64,000 nucleotides of DNA from Alphaproteobacteria bacterium (GTDB lineage Bacteria > Pseudomonadota > Alphaproteobacteria > CACIAM-22H2), in assembly GCA_016124335.1 (NCBI GenBank), contig WGNX01000006.1, positions 1 through 64,000 of the forward strand. Direction: 5' to 3'. Shown here in pieces: positions 35,195 through 45,720 of the stretch (the stretch's first letter is position 1; each line of letters begins with the position of its first letter). Position numbers and translations under genes: made by a program. The notes beneath the pieces are model-generated. The model saw only the letters and a list, made by a program, of their open reading frames with translations. It ran no database searches and had not been told where the DNA came from.

Positions 35195-35773
35195 CTAGAA
35201 GCCGTGCAGCCTGTCCACGATCCGGGCGATGAACTGGCCGATCGCGAGATCGACGGCGACGAGCAGAAGCGCCTGGACCGGCGTTATCTCCAGCACGACC
35301 CGGGCCACCCGGAAATGGATGGCAATCGCCGCGATGACTGCGACCACGCCGAAAAGGAACGCGATCGGGCCCGGCACGGCGTCGTTGGCGCCGATGAGCG
35401 CGACCGGCAGGTAAAGGGCGATCTGCGGGACCGTCGCCCAGTTATAGGCGGCGACATAGTCGTACCAGGGCTCGCGACGGCCGAGCCGCTCGCAGAGCAG
35501 GTACGAAATGTTGGGAAACGCGACGATGCCGACGACGTAGCCGAGCGCCTCGATCCCGAAATCCGCGGCCGACGCCGGCTCGAACTCGAGTTCGGCGAAG
35601 CGCTGGAGCGTCATCCAGGCATAGGCCGGGGCCGCGAGAACGGCCGGGATGATGAACGACAGGATCCAGCCCGCGCGGCTCGCCGACCCGATCTGGTCGA
35701 TCCCCGCGCGCTCGCCGCGCAGGATCCGGCCAAGGCCGCGAAGCGGAAGGACGACGAGGCCGAAAGGGCCCAT
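35195..35773 (-). CDS. Unknown multi-pass membrane protein linked to dapDE
   Basis: A 192-residue protein with about five membrane helices (for example WILSFIIPAVLAAPAYAWM, FLFGVVAVIAAIAIHF, QALLLVAVDLAIGQFIA). The N-terminal region is basic. No motif that I recognise; a faint resemblance to Yip1-type small membrane proteins is only in helix pattern. It starts 9 bases after the dapE stop on the same strand, so it is probably the third gene of the dapD-dapE operon. Confidence 0.75.
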   Translation of the reverse strand: MGPFGLVVLPLRGLGRILRGERAGIDQIGSASRAGWILSFIIPAVLAAPAYAWMTLQRFAELEFEPASAADFGIEALGYVVGIVAFPNISYLLCERLGRREPWYDYVAAYNWATVPQIALYLPVALIGANDAVPGPIAFLFGVVAVIAAIAIHFRVARVVLEITPVQALLLVAVDLAIGQFIARIVDRLHGF

Positions 35774-35782
35774 CGCCGTTCG

Positions 35783-36946
35783 CTATGCCCACTGCGCGGC
35801 AGGCGCCGCGAAGAAGCCGTCGAGCATGTTCGCGTAGATCTCGGACAGGGCCACCAGATCGGCCACTGCCACCCGTTCGTCGGTCTTGTGCATGGTCCGC
35901 CCGACGAGGCCGAATTCGATCGATTTGCAGTGGCGCGCGATGAAGCGGGCGTCCGACGTGCCGCCGGTGGTGGAAAGCGCCGGACGCCGCCCGGCGACCT
36001 TTTCGACCGCGCCGGAAACGAGTTCGGAGAGCGCGCCGGGGTGCGTAATGAATGATTCACCCGATACGCGGCTCTTGATGTCGACCTTCCCGCCGAGCGC
36101 TTCGGCGCGCGCGGCGATCCAGTCGAGCAGCGAGCGCGAGGTGTGCATGTCGTTGAAGCGGATATTGAGCCGCGCGCTTGCTTCGGCCGGGATCAGGTTC
36201 TCGGTCGGGTTGCCGACGTCGATGGTCGTGACCTGGAGCGAGGATGGCTGGAAATGCGCGTTGCCGGCGTCAAGCGGCTTCGAGGTGAGGTCGCCCAGAA
36301 GGCGGATGAGCCGGTGGACCGGATTGTCGGCCAGATGCGGATAGGCGACGTGGCCTTGCACGCCCTTTGCGACGAGCGTGGCGTTGACCGAGCCGCGCCG
36401 GCCGATCTTCGCCATGTCGCCCAGCGCCGACTCGTTCGTCGGTTCGCCGACCACGCACACGTCGAGCTTTTCGCCGCGCTTGGCCATCCAGTCGAGCACC
36501 TTGACCGTGCCGTTGATCGCGGGGCCTTCCTCGTCGCCGGTGATGAGCAGCGAAATCGAACCGGGCAGCTTGCCCGCGTGCGTGCCGACAAAGCGGGCAG
36601 CCGCCGACGCGAATGCGGCGATCGCCCCCTTCATGTCGACCGCCCCGCGGCCGTAGAGGAAGCCGTCATGGATTTCGGCCGCGAACGGATCGACGGTCCA
36701 TCCCTGAAGATTGCCCGTCGGCACGACGTCGGTATGGCCCGCGAAGCAGAAATTCGGGCCTTGCGTGCCGATGCGCGCATAGAGATTTTCAACGTCGGGC
36801 GTGTCCGCATCGGCGAATTTCAGCCGATGGCAGGTGAAGCCCAGCGTTTCGAGCCGGCGCTGGAGCGTGCCGAGAGCGCCGTCGTCGGCCGGCGTCACCG
36901 ACCGGCAGCGGATCAGCTCGCGCGCGAACTCGACCGGGTCGACCAT
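35783..36946 (-). CDS. dapE: Succinyl-diaminopimelate desuccinylase
   Basis: M20-family zinc hydrolase producing LL-diaminopimelate for lysine and peptidoglycan; 387 residues. [11 protein letters not shown] (first zinc His), [10 protein letters not shown] (bridging Asp), [15 protein letters not shown] (catalytic Glu pair), VVGEPTNE, and a dimerisation domain ending in [11 protein letters not shown]. The ATG at 36946 leaves one base between the dapD stop and this start. Confidence 0.97.
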   Translation of the reverse strand: MVDPVEFARELIRCRSVTPADDGALGTLQRRLETLGFTCHRLKFADADTPDVENLYARIGTQGPNFCFAGHTDVVPTGNLQGWTVDPFAAEIHDGFLYGRGAVDMKGAIAAFASAAARFVGTHAGKLPGSISLLITGDEEGPAINGTVKVLDWMAKRGEKLDVCVVGEPTNESALGDMAKIGRRGSVNATLVAKGVQGHVAYPHLADNPVHRLIRLLGDLTSKPLDAGNAHFQPSSLQVTTIDVGNPTENLIPAEASARLNIRFNDMHTSRSLLDWIAARAEALGGKVDIKSRVSGESFITHPGALSELVSGAVEKVAGRRPALSTTGGTSDARFIARHCKSIEFGLVGRTMHKTDERVAVADLVALSEIYANMLDGFFAAPAAQWA

Positions 36947-36947
36947 C

Positions 36948-37790
36948 TCAAGCCCGCAGAAGGTCGTTGATCGAGGTCTTCGACCGCGTCTTCTCGTCGA
37001 CACGCTTGATGATCACGGCGCAATAGGTCGACGGGCCGGGCGTTCCGTCGGGCAGCGGCTTGCCTGGAATGTTCCCCGGCACGACCACGGAATAGGGCGG
37101 GACCCGGCCCATATGGACCTCGCCGGTGTTGCGATCGACGATCTTGGTCGACTGGCCGATGTACACGCCCATCGAGATGACCGACCCTTCGCCGACGATG
37201 ACGCCCTCGACCACTTCCGAGCGCGCGCCGACGAAGCAGTTGTCTTCGATGATGACGGGTTCGGCCTGCAGCGGTTCGAGAACGCCGCCAATCCCCACGC
37301 CACCCGAAAGATGGCAGTTCTTCCCGATCTGCGCACAGCTGCCGACCGTGGCCCACGTGTCGACCATCGTGCCGCTGTCCACGAACGCGCCGACATTCAC
37401 GAACGACGGCATCAGGATGACATTCGGGGCGATGTAGGCCGACTGGCGCACGACGCAATTCGGAACGGCGCGGAACCCGGCCTTGCGGAAGCGGTCGGCC
37501 GTCCAGTCCGCGAATTTGGAGGGAACCTTGTCCCACCATGCGGCAGCGCCCGGACCGTCGGAAATGAGCATGTTGTCGTTCAGGCGGAACGAAAGCAGGA
37601 CCGCTTTCTTGAGCCACTGGTTGACGACCCATTTGCCGTCCTTGCGCTCGGCCACGCGCGCTTCGCCCGCATCGAGTGCCGCAAGTGCCGCTTCGACGGC
37701 TTCGCGTATGGCACCCTTGGTGCCGGTGCCAAGTTCGGCCCGGTTTTCCCAGGCCTGATCGATCGTCGACTGGAGATTTGCAAAATTCAT
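36948..37790 (-). CDS. dapD: 2,3,4,5-tetrahydropyridine-2,6-dicarboxylate N-succinyltransferase
   Basis: Succinyl-CoA-dependent step of the succinylase lysine/DAP pathway; 280 residues. An N-terminal helical domain ([20 protein letters not shown]) is followed by a left-handed beta helix of hexapeptide repeats: [40 protein letters not shown]. The substrate loop [17 protein letters not shown] is also present. Directly upstream of dapE, so two consecutive pathway steps are co-expressed. Confidence 0.97.
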   Translation of the reverse strand: MNFANLQSTIDQAWENRAELGTGTKGAIREAVEAALAALDAGEARVAERKDGKWVVNQWLKKAVLLSFRLNDNMLISDGPGAAAWWDKVPSKFADWTADRFRKAGFRAVPNCVVRQSAYIAPNVILMPSFVNVGAFVDSGTMVDTWATVGSCAQIGKNCHLSGGVGIGGVLEPLQAEPVIIEDNCFVGARSEVVEGVIVGEGSVISMGVYIGQSTKIVDRNTGEVHMGRVPPYSVVVPGNIPGKPLPDGTPGPSTYCAVIIKRVDEKTRSKTSINDLLRA

Positions 37791-37962
37791 CGCGTTTTCC
37801 GGTGTAGGACCCTTGGGGGCCGAGGTCGGGCGGCAGGCGAAAATGGGGTGCCGGCGCGCCGCTGTCAACGATGCGCTACATCGCCCGAGGGTGCCCGGTT
37901 GCCTTGGCACGGCAAGGGGTGGCGGGCTATCCTCGCGCTCGCTTTTTGAAGGGATCAGAACG

Positions 37963-39687
37963 CTGCCCGCCACGCCAAAAGACGTCGCTTCGCGTTCCCG
38001 CACATCCGCGCCGCCGCTCGCGGATCCGGCGACCGGATTCGACCGGCTCGTCGCCGATTGGCCCGGCCCTGCGGCGCGCCTTGGACCCGGCGGGTCGATC
38101 GCCAGCGCCAATTCCGCCGCGCGCGCGATGCTTGCGGAATTCGAAGCGCGAACCGGCAGTCTCGGTGCGCTGGTCGCCGATATCGCGCAGGGCGGTGCGG
38201 CCCGGCTCGATACGGTGGTGGTTCCGGGTACGGCGGCACCGGTTACGCTCGACGTTGGCCTGGTGCCGGCGGGCGAGGGGGTGCTCATCCTGGCCCGCGA
38301 CGTGAGCCTTGCCGCGAACATGCGCAATGCGCTTGCCGACTCGCGCCGGCGCTACAAGGACATCGTCGAGATTTCGAGCGATTTCGCGTGGGAAACCGAC
38401 GCCGAGGGACGATTCGCCTTCGTCTCCCCGCAAGGCGCGCTTGGTTGGCGGGCGGACGATCTGCTCGGTCGCCAGCCGTCGGTGTTCGCCATCGACCCGG
38501 ATGATGCGTCGGTCGCCGACCCGTTCCTGACGCGCCAGCCGATCGAGCAGACCGAACAGTGGGTGCGCCGGGCCGACGGGCAGGACGCCTGCGTCCAGAT
38601 TTCCGCAATGCCGCTCTTCACCGCCGACGGCGCATGGAAGGGTGCGCGCGGCCTTGCCCGCGACGTGACCGATGCGCGCGAGCGCGAGGCCGAACTGGCC
38701 GAGGCCCGCAACCGCGAGCGCCTCATCGCGCACATCGTGCGCGCCGTGCGCGACGAGATGGAAGCCACGGCAATGCTGCGCGCGGCGGCAAGCGAAACCG
38801 CGAACGCGCTGGGGGCAGGCTGCGCCATCTGGCGTGTGGCGAATGACGCCGACGGCCGCCCCGATTTCGAGTCCGGCGCCACGCATGGCGGATCGATCCC
38901 CGCCGGGCTCGACATCGAACGGCGCTTCGAAGCGCGCCTTCGCCTCGACAGACCGGAAGCCGAGGGAATAGACGCGCTGGTGGAACTTAAAAGCGCGGAC
39001 GGTCGGGCACTCGTCGTGCCGACGGCGTTCCGCCACAAGGTCAACGGGCTTGTGGCGCTTTTTCGGGGCATGGACGGCGAGCCGTGGAGCGAAGGCGAGC
39101 GCGCGGTGCTGGCCGAGGTCGCCGCGCAGCTTGGCATCGCGCACGCCCAGCTCGACGTTCTCGAAGCGCTCGATCGTCAGGCATCGACCGATGCGCTCAC
39201 GGGTCTCCTCAACCGCCGCCGTTTCGTCGCCGAGCTGGGCGCGCGGCTCGCCGGCTCCCGGCGGTCAGGCACGCCCGGCGCGCTCGTCTATGTCGATCTC
39301 GACAATTTCAAGGCGGTAAACGACATCCTCGGCCATCAGGCGGGTGATGCGGCACTCAAGGCGGTCGCGCGCACGCTGCGCAAGGCGACGCGCGCCAACG
39401 ATCTGGTCGCCCGGCTCGGCGGCGACGAATTCGCGCTCTGGCTCGACATGACCGATGAAGAGGGCGCCGTCGCCAAGGCGAAGCATATTCTCGAACTGCG
39501 CGGGGATCTGGTGCCTGTTTCGGCAAGTCCGGAGAAGCCACTCGGGTTTTCCGTCGGTGTCGCGGTGCACGATCCGGCACGACCCGAGAGCGTGGACGAG
39601 CTGCTCCAGCGCGGCGATGAAGCGATGTATGAGGTCAAGCGGCGGGGCAAGGGCAGCTATGCGCTCGCCCCGGTCGTGAAAGCGTAA
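37963..39687 (+). CDS. PAS-GAF-GGDEF diguanylate cyclase (soluble)
   Basis: Cytosolic c-di-GMP synthase of about 574 residues. An N-terminal PAS-like segment comes first, then a PAS/PAC domain ([21 protein letters not shown]), a GAF domain ([19 protein letters not shown]) and GGDEF. The active-site loop GGDEF is near residue 486, with inhibitory-site RAND five residues before it. There is no membrane helix. No ATG suits: a CTG at 37963 has AAGGGA 8 bases upstream. In-frame TTG 37813 and GTG 37891 would lengthen it towards dapD but lack ribosome sites. Confidence 0.85.
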   Translation: MPATPKDVASRSRTSAPPLADPATGFDRLVADWPGPAARLGPGGSIASANSAARAMLAEFEARTGSLGALVADIAQGGAARLDTVVVPGTAAPVTLDVGLVPAGEGVLILARDVSLAANMRNALADSRRRYKDIVEISSDFAWETDAEGRFAFVSPQGALGWRADDLLGRQPSVFAIDPDDASVADPFLTRQPIEQTEQWVRRADGQDACVQISAMPLFTADGAWKGARGLARDVTDAREREAELAEARNRERLIAHIVRAVRDEMEATAMLRAAASETANALGAGCAIWRVANDADGRPDFESGATHGGSIPAGLDIERRFEARLRLDRPEAEGIDALVELKSADGRALVVPTAFRHKVNGLVALFRGMDGEPWSEGERAVLAEVAAQLGIAHAQLDVLEALDRQASTDALTGLLNRRRFVAELGARLAGSRRSGTPGALVYVDLDNFKAVNDILGHQAGDAALKAVARTLRKATRANDLVARLGGDEFALWLDMTDEEGAVAKAKHILELRGDLVPVSASPEKPLGFSVGVAVHDPARPESVDELLQRGDEAMYEVKRRGKGSYALAPVVKA

Positions 39688-39703
39688 GGCAGGCTGACGG
39701 CGA

Positions 39704-40996
39704 ATGGTCCAGAGCGACGAAGAATACGAAACCTCCAAGCGGCTCCTTCAGGATCCGGATGTCTACGTGCGCACGAATCTCGCGCGCCGCACCGACGTCC
39801 GTCCGGAGATTCTCTATTACCTGACGGAGGACTTCGACCCGAGCGTCCGCGAGGCGGTCGCGGTCAACGCCGCTTCGCCGTTTCACGCCAATCTGAAGCT
39901 TGCCCGCGACCAGAGCGAGGACGTGCGCGCCGGCCTCGCCGGCAAGGTCCAGCGGCTGCTTCCCGGCCTCAAGCCCGGCGAGCAGGATGCCGCGCGCACG
40001 CGCGTCATGCAGACGCTCGAGGTGCTCGCGAAGGATACGGCCACGCGCATCCGCGCGGTCGTCGCCGACACGCTCAAGGACGTTCCCGATGCGCCGGCTG
40101 ATCTCGTCCGGCAGCTTGCGCGCGATACCGAGCTTGCCGTCGCAAGCCCGGTCCTGCAGTTCTCGCCGCTCCTTACCGACGACGACCTGCTGGAGATCAT
40201 CCGCGGCCGGCACGCCGAGGGCGCGCTCAGTGCCGTCGCCCGCCGATCGAACGTCGCCGAGGCGATTTCCGATGCGATCGTGGCGATCGACGATGTCGAT
40301 GCGGTCACGACGCTTCTCGGCAATCCTTCCGCGCAGATCCGCGAGGAGACGCTCGACCTGATCGTCGATCGCGCGCCCACGCGCCCGAGCTGGCACGGCG
40401 GCCTTGTCGATCGGCCGAAACTTCCGGCAAGTGCGGCCATCCGCATCGCCGCGTTCGTGGCCGATGCGCTCTCCCAGCGTCTCGCCCAGCGCCCCGATCT
40501 GGACGCGGCCACGCGCGAGGCGGTCGCAAGCGAAGTCCGCAAACGCATAAGCGAGGCGGGTGCGGCGCGCGATGGCGGTTCAGGTGCCGGTGCGCGCAAG
40601 CGGAATCTGGCCGATCCCGAGTGGGCGGGCGCCGGCGGAAACGGCGACGGCGAAACGGTCGGCGACAAGGTCAAGCGCCTGCGGCGCGAAAAGAAGCTCG
40701 ACGATGCCGCCGTCACGGCGGCGGCCCAGAACGGCGAGAAGCTCTTCGTGAAGCTTGCGCTGGCCGAACTGGGCGGCACCCGGGCGGATGCGATCGACAA
40801 GATCCTGAACGCCCGTTCGGCGAAGGGCATCATCGCGGCGTGCTGGAAGGCCAAACTGAAGATGCCCACGGCCGTCGCGATCCAGCAGAAGACGCTGTCG
40901 CTCCCGCCCAAGAGCGTGCTTACCGGCGCGAAGTGGGATGGCTGGCCGCTGACCGAGGAAGAGCTGAAATGGCAGCTCGAATTCTTCGGAGCCTGA
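39704..40996 (+). CDS. DUF2336 domain-containing protein
   Basis: A 430-residue soluble, alpha-helical protein with HEAT-like repeats (DPDVYVRTNLARRTDVRPEIL, DFDPSVREAVAVNAASP). This fits DUF2336, a family common in Alphaproteobacteria. A glycine-rich linker near residue 290 leads to a C-terminal helical domain. It starts 16 bases after the diguanylate cyclase stop, so the two are probably co-transcribed. A link to cell-cycle or c-di-GMP signalling is plausible but unproven. Confidence 0.85.
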   Translation: MVQSDEEYETSKRLLQDPDVYVRTNLARRTDVRPEILYYLTEDFDPSVREAVAVNAASPFHANLKLARDQSEDVRAGLAGKVQRLLPGLKPGEQDAARTRVMQTLEVLAKDTATRIRAVVADTLKDVPDAPADLVRQLARDTELAVASPVLQFSPLLTDDDLLEIIRGRHAEGALSAVARRSNVAEAISDAIVAIDDVDAVTTLLGNPSAQIREETLDLIVDRAPTRPSWHGGLVDRPKLPASAAIRIAAFVADALSQRLAQRPDLDAATREAVASEVRKRISEAGAARDGGSGAGARKRNLADPEWAGAGGNGDGETVGDKVKRLRREKKLDDAAVTAAAQNGEKLFVKLALAELGGTRADAIDKILNARSAKGIIAACWKAKLKMPTAVAIQQKTLSLPPKSVLTGAKWDGWPLTEEELKWQLEFFGA

Positions 40997-41584
40997 TCAA
41001 CGCACGACGAACCACCACACGACCAGCGCCAGGATCGCCACGCTGACGGTCCAGCCGATGTGGGTTCCGTAGCGGCGCACGAACGCGTCGATGCGCCCGC
41101 CCTGGTGCTTCAGCACCCAGGCGATCGCGTAGAAATTCATGGCGCGCGCGATGATGCTGGCGATGGTGAAGGGCACCAGGCCATAGCCCGCGACGCCAGC
41201 CCCGATCGTGACGATCTTGAAGGGGATCGGCGTCAGTCCCTTGCCGACGATCAGCCAGAAGCCCCATTCGGCGAACATCGCCTGGAACTTGACCATGTGG
41301 TCTTCGTAGTGGAGTGTCTGGACGAGCCAGAGCCCGAGCGTCTCGTAGAGCAGATGGCCGATCGCGTAACCGAGAAAGGCACCCGCCACCGACGTGACCG
41401 TGCAGAGCGTCGCATACCAATAGGCCCGCTCCGGCTTTGCCATCACGAGCAGCGCCAGCAACGGATGCGGCATGATGGGCAGGAACGAGGCATCGGTGAA
41501 GGACACGGCCGCCATCACCGCGGGCGCGTGGCGCGTGCGCGACAGCGCGAGCGTCCAGTCGTAGAGGCGTTGAAGCAAGATCAA
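40997..41584 (-). CDS. YqaA/DedA-family (VTT domain) membrane protein
   Basis: A 195-residue inner-membrane protein of the SNARE-associated/VTT superfamily, YqaA branch. [40 protein letters not shown], and the glycine-rich loop [26 protein letters not shown] (G...PxPxK) are visible. DedA relatives take part in lipid flipping and membrane homeostasis. The TTG start at 41584 overlaps the argB stop. Confidence 0.88.
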   Translation of the reverse strand: MILLQRLYDWTLALSRTRHAPAVMAAVSFTDASFLPIMPHPLLALLVMAKPERAYWYATLCTVTSVAGAFLGYAIGHLLYETLGLWLVQTLHYEDHMVKFQAMFAEWGFWLIVGKGLTPIPFKIVTIGAGVAGYGLVPFTIASIIARAMNFYAIAWVLKHQGGRIDAFVRRYGTHIGWTVSVAILALVVWWFVVR

Positions 41585-42477
41585 CCCCGGATAAGCGTGC
41601 CCACGCCCTTGTCGGTGAACACCTCGAGCAGGATCGCGTGGCGCACGCGCCCGTCGAGAATGATCGCGCCGTCCACGCCGCCGTCGACCGCCAGCAGGCA
41701 GGTCTCGACCTTGGGGATCATGCCGCCGGCAATGGTCCCGTCGGCGATGAGTTCGCGCACGCGCTTGGCCGTCAGTTCCGGCAGCAGGTTCTTCTGCTTG
41801 TCGAGCACGCCCTTGACGTCTGTCAGCAGCAGCAGGCGCGAAGCCTTCATCGCGGCCGCGACGGCGCCGGCCACGGTGTCGGCATTGATGTTGAACGTTT
41901 CGCCGTTCTCGCCGATGCCGATCGGCGCCACGACCGGAATGATGTCGGACTTCGCGAAACCTTCCAGGAAGCTCGGATCGATCTTGTAGGGGTCGCCCAC
42001 GAAGCCGAGATCGAGCACGCGCTCGATGTTCGAATCCGGATCCTTCTTCGTGCGCGTGACCTTGCGGGCCACGAGGAAATTCGCATCCTTGCCCGATAGC
42101 CCGACCGCGCGACCGCCGGCCCGGTTGATGGCGGCGACGATCATCTTGTTGATGGTGCCGGAAAGCACCATCTCGACGATTTCGACGGTGGCCGCGTCGG
42201 TCACGCGCAGGCCGTCGACGAATTCGCTCTTGATCTTGAGGCGGTCGAGCATCTGCGCGATCTGCGGGCCGCCGCCGTGCACGACGATCGGATTCATGCC
42301 GACCTGTTTCATCAGCACGACGTCGCGCGCGAAATCGCTCGCCACTTTCTCGTCGCCCATGGCGTGGCCGCCGTATTTCACGACGACCGTGTTGCCGGCA
42401 TAGCGGCGCATGTAGGGCAGCGCCTCGGAAAGGACGCGGGCGGTGATCTGGGGGTCGTCAGGGGTGTCCATGGGCAT
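41581..42477 (-). CDS. argB: Acetylglutamate kinase
   Basis: Second step of arginine synthesis; 298 residues. [14 protein letters not shown] near residue 30, [20 protein letters not shown], the [21 protein letters not shown] block, and [11 protein letters not shown] with [10 protein letters not shown]. These are the N-acetylglutamate and ATP sites of the amino-acid kinase fold. The presence of an N-terminal helix extension is consistent with arginine-inhibited hexameric forms. It follows engB by 44 bases. Confidence 0.97.
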   Translation of the reverse strand: MPMDTPDDPQITARVLSEALPYMRRYAGNTVVVKYGGHAMGDEKVASDFARDVVLMKQVGMNPIVVHGGGPQIAQMLDRLKIKSEFVDGLRVTDAATVEIVEMVLSGTINKMIVAAINRAGGRAVGLSGKDANFLVARKVTRTKKDPDSNIERVLDLGFVGDPYKIDPSFLEGFAKSDIIPVVAPIGIGENGETFNINADTVAGAVAAAMKASRLLLLTDVKGVLDKQKNLLPELTAKRVRELIADGTIAGGMIPKVETCLLAVDGGVDGAIILDGRVRHAILLEVFTDKGVGTLIRG

Positions 42478-42521
42478 GGGCCTGTCCGATGCTGTCGCGA
42501 TTCCGGCGGTTTATAGCGTCT

Positions 42522-43169
42522 TCAGGGTGCGCGCGCGAGTGCGGCCAGTTCGGTGCGCAGTTCGGCAATTCCGATGTCCTTCTCGGACGATGTCGGCATC
42601 ACCGTCGGGTGTGCAGCCACGTGCTTGGAGATCTCGGCGGTCGTTTCCTTTATCCGTTGCGCGAGCCCGGCGGCCCCCAGTTCGTCGCATTTCGTGAGGA
42701 CGACCTGGTAGGAGACGGCCGCCTCGTCGAGAAGCTCGAACAGGCCGCGGTCGCTGTCCTTCAGGCCGTGACGCGAATCGACCAGCACGAGCGCCCGGCG
42801 CAGCGTCGGCCGGCCCTTCAGATAGCCGACGATCAGTTCGCTCCAAGACGCCTTGGTCTTCTTTGAAACCGCGGCATAGCCGTAGCCGGGCATGTCGACC
42901 AGCGAAAGGCGGTTCGAGAGGCTGAAGAAATTGATCTGCTGGGTGCGGCCGGGATGGCGCGAGACCCGTGCCGTGCGCCCGCGGCCGACCAGCGCGTTGA
43001 TTAGGCTCGACTTGCCGACATTCGAGCGGCCGGCAAGCGCCACTTCCGGCAGCCGCGCCGCCGGAATGGCCGACAGCGTGGCGGCGCCGGCGAGGAAATC
43101 GCAGGTGCCCACGAAGAGCTTGCGCGCGGCTTCGACCGCTTCGGGCGTCGGGGGCTCGGTTCCGCTCAC
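42522..43169 (-). CDS. engB: Ribosome biogenesis GTP-binding protein EngB (YsxC/YihA)
   Basis: A 215-residue GTPase needed for 50S assembly. G1 GRSNVGKSSLI, G2/G3 region HPGRTQQINFF and VDMPGYGYA, G4 TKCDEL, G5 TSSEKDIG. GTG start at 43169 overlaps the yidC stop (GTGA). A longer upstream extension runs antisense-like through yidC sequence and is rejected. Confidence 0.96.
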   Translation of the reverse strand: MSGTEPPTPEAVEAARKLFVGTCDFLAGAATLSAIPAARLPEVALAGRSNVGKSSLINALVGRGRTARVSRHPGRTQQINFFSLSNRLSLVDMPGYGYAAVSKKTKASWSELIVGYLKGRPTLRRALVLVDSRHGLKDSDRGLFELLDEAAVSYQVVLTKCDELGAAGLAQRIKETTAEISKHVAAHPTVMPTSSEKDIGIAELRTELAALARAP

Positions 43170-44923
43170 GCCTTCGCCTTGGCGTGCGGCGGATGATGCG
43201 TGCCGGCCCGGCGCATGATCACCCACTGCTGGAGGATCGAAAGCGTGTTGTTGACGGACCAGTAGATCACGAGGCCGGACGGGAACGACGACAGCATGAA
43301 GGTGAACACCACCGGCAGCGCCATGAACATCTTGGCCTGCACCGGATCGACCGGCTGCGGGTTCAGCTTCTGCTGCAGGAACATCGTGACGCCCATGATC
43401 AGCGGCCAGATGCCGAGCGCCGGCAGGAACGCCGGCGGCACCCAATGCACGAGCCCGAAAAGGTTGAAGACCGTCGTGGGGTCGTGCGCCGAAAGATCCT
43501 GGATCCAGCCGAAGAACGGCGCGTGCCGCATTTCGATCGTGACGAACAGCACCTTGTAGAGCGAGAAGAACACCGGGATCTGGATGACGATCGGCAGGCA
43601 GCCGGAAAGCGGGTTGGCGCCCGATTTCTTGTAAAGCAGCATCATCTCCTGCGACATGCGCTGGCGGTCTTCGCCGTATTTCGCCTTGAGCGCCTCCATC
43701 TCGGGCTGGAGCTGCTTCATTTTCGCCATCGACTTGTACGACTTGTTGGCGAGCGGGAAAAACAGCAGCTTGACGAGCATCGTCAGCACGATGATCGAGA
43801 TGCCGAAATTGCCGAGCTTGCCGTAAAGCCATTCGAGCGAGAGGAACATCGGCTTGGTCAGGAAGTAGAACCAGCCGAAATCGATCGCGCGGTCGAACAG
43901 CGGGATGTCGTAGCGCTCGCGGTAGGCGTCGAGCAGGCGGACTTCCTTGGCGCCCGCGAAGATGCGCATCGATTGCCGGGCGCTGGCGCCGGGCGCGACG
44001 CTTTGTGCCGCGCCGAGATAGTCGACCTGGTAGCGGTCGACGCCGCCGGCATCGGTGTGCATGAAACGCGACGTCGTTTCGGCCGACTGGTCGGGCACGA
44101 GCGCGACCAGCCAGTACTTGTCGACGAAGCCGAGCCAGCCGCCCTTGGCGGATTCCTTGACCTCATGCTTCTCGCGAAGGTCCTTGTACTGCGGTTCCTT
44201 CAGCACGTCCTTGACGACGCCGATCGGGCCTTCGTGAAGGATGTAATAGCCGCCCAGATGCGGCGTGCCGACGCGGCTTGCGAGCGCGTAGCCGAACAGC
44301 GAAACCGGCTGCGCGCCGGTGTTGCTGACCGTCTCGTCCACGCGAAAGAAATATTCGTCCTCGATCGAGATGCGGCGTTCGAAGCGCAGGCCCTGGCCGT
44401 TGTCCCAGCTGAGCGTGACGGGGTTGCCCGGCGTCAGCGTGTCGCGGTCGGCGGTCCAGAGCGTGTCGGGGCCGGGAAGGGCCGACGTGCCCGAGGCGGC
44501 GACCCAGCCCAGATCGGCGAAATAGGGATTCGTCGTCCCCTGCGGCGAAAGCAGGACCACCGGCGGCGAGTCGGGGTCGACGGTCTCGCGATACTTCTTC
44601 AGCACCAGATCGTCGAGGCGCGCACCGCGCAGCGCGATCGAGCCGGCGGTCGTGGGTGTGTCGATCTTCACGCGCGATTCGCGCGCGATCACGCTGCTGC
44701 GGTCCGGATTGGGCTGGGCCACCAGCTCGGCGGCCTTGCTGCCCGGAATGGCCGGCGCGTTTGCCGCGGCCTGCGGCTGGACCTGTTCGCTCGCGGCGCG
44801 GCGCTCGGCCTCGGCGCGCTGCTGGGCGACGCGCGGCTGGTTCCACAGAAGCTCGAAGCCGAGCACCATGGCGATGGCGATGGCGATCGCGAGAATGAGG
44901 TTCTTCTGGTCGAATTGCTGCAT
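43166..44923 (-). CDS. yidC: Membrane protein insertase YidC
   Basis: A 585-residue Gram-negative-type insertase: N-terminal anchor (MQQFDQKNLILAIAIAIAMV), a large periplasmic beta domain (about 60-345), then five C-terminal helices. The cytoplasmic hairpin has NKSYKSMAKMKQLQPEME; GCLPIVIQIPVFFSLYKVL carries the conserved insertase segment. The C-terminus is lysine-rich and short. Its start lies 14 bases beyond the yidD stop. Confidence 0.97.
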   Translation of the reverse strand: MQQFDQKNLILAIAIAIAMVLGFELLWNQPRVAQQRAEAERRAASEQVQPQAAANAPAIPGSKAAELVAQPNPDRSSVIARESRVKIDTPTTAGSIALRGARLDDLVLKKYRETVDPDSPPVVLLSPQGTTNPYFADLGWVAASGTSALPGPDTLWTADRDTLTPGNPVTLSWDNGQGLRFERRISIEDEYFFRVDETVSNTGAQPVSLFGYALASRVGTPHLGGYYILHEGPIGVVKDVLKEPQYKDLREKHEVKESAKGGWLGFVDKYWLVALVPDQSAETTSRFMHTDAGGVDRYQVDYLGAAQSVAPGASARQSMRIFAGAKEVRLLDAYRERYDIPLFDRAIDFGWFYFLTKPMFLSLEWLYGKLGNFGISIIVLTMLVKLLFFPLANKSYKSMAKMKQLQPEMEALKAKYGEDRQRMSQEMMLLYKKSGANPLSGCLPIVIQIPVFFSLYKVLFVTIEMRHAPFFGWIQDLSAHDPTTVFNLFGLVHWVPPAFLPALGIWPLIMGVTMFLQQKLNPQPVDPVQAKMFMALPVVFTFMLSSFPSGLVIYWSVNNTLSILQQWVIMRRAGTHHPPHAKAKA

Positions 44924-44937
44924 GGGATATCGCGATC

Positions 44938-45177
44938 TCAAAAGCGCGGGATTTCGCCGCGACGGGGCGGTACGGGATCGAATCCGAAGCCGCCCCAGGG
45001 GTGGCAGCGACAGATCCGGCGGACGGCGAGTGCGGAGCCCGCGAGGGCGCCGTGTTCGGCAAGCGCTTCGCGCGCATAGTCCGAACAACTCGGGAGGTAG
45101 CGGCAGTTCGCGCCCAGGATCGGGCGCAATGTCCATTGATAGACGATGACGAGTGCGTCGAGCAGGCGCGCGATCAT
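44938..45177 (-). CDS. yidD: Membrane protein insertion efficiency factor YidD
   Basis: A 79-residue protein with the family core: LVIVYQWTLRPILGANCRYLPSCSDYAREAL and CRCHPWGGFGFDPVP, including the four conserved cysteines. It lies in its usual place between rnpA and yidC, and overlaps rnpA by 4 bases (ATGA). Confidence 0.95.
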   Translation of the reverse strand: MIARLLDALVIVYQWTLRPILGANCRYLPSCSDYAREALAEHGALAGSALAVRRICRCHPWGGFGFDPVPPRRGEIPRF

Positions 45178-45533
45178 CGCGTCACCGTATCGCGCGGCGC
45201 CAGCCGCCGCGCGGCGGCCTCGAAATCGGCCACGAGCCGGTCGAACGCGATGTCCTGCGTCGCGGCACGCGCGATCGCGACATAGTCGTAACCCGCAATA
45301 CCCGCACGGCCGAGCGCCACGCGTGCGGCCTCCTTGAGGCGACGGCGCGAGCGGTTGCGCACGACGGCGTTGCCGACTTTCTTGGTGGCGGTGAATCCGA
45401 TGCCGATATGGCTCGTGCCGTCCTCGCGTGCGCGCGCCTGAAGGACAAGCCCGTCCGCCGCCCATTTGCGGCGGGTCGCCGCAACCGCGAGAAACTGGCT
45501 GCGCGTCTTCAGGCGCTCGACCGCGATCGGCAT
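45174..45533 (-). CDS. rnpA: Ribonuclease P protein component
   Basis: A 119-residue basic protein cofactor of RNase P. LKTRSQFLAVAATRRKW at the N-terminus, then HIGIGFTATKKVGNAVVRNRSRRRLKEA, the RNR signature that contacts the RNA. The start at 45533 is the family start; the frame continues upstream of it without coding character. Overlaps yidD. Confidence 0.94.
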   Translation of the reverse strand: MPIAVERLKTRSQFLAVAATRRKWAADGLVLQARAREDGTSHIGIGFTATKKVGNAVVRNRSRRRLKEAARVALGRAGIAGYDYVAIARAATQDIAFDRLVADFEAAARRLAPRDTVTR

Positions 45534-45585
45534 TCCGATTCCTTTCCGGCGCCGCCCGACGCTGCCGCGGGGCGCCGGGTCCGCG

Positions 45586-45720
45586 CTAGGCGGACAGGCG
45601 CTTACGGCCCTTCGCGCGGCGGCGCTGCAGGACCTTGCGGCCCCCGACCGTCGCCATGCGCGACCGGAAACCGTGCCGCCGCTTGCGGACAAGCTTGCTG
45701 GGCTGGTAAGTGCGCTTCAC
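45586..45720 (-). CDS. rpmH: 50S ribosomal protein L34
   Basis: A 44-residue basic ribosomal protein: [20 protein letters not shown], then [21 protein letters not shown] start at 45720 is preceded by GGAG. It heads the rpmH-rnpA-yidD-yidC-engB-argB run. No dnaA is beside it, as is usual in Alphaproteobacteria. Confidence 0.96.
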   Translation of the reverse strand: MKRTYQPSKLVRKRRHGFRSRMATVGGRKVLQRRRAKGRKRLSA

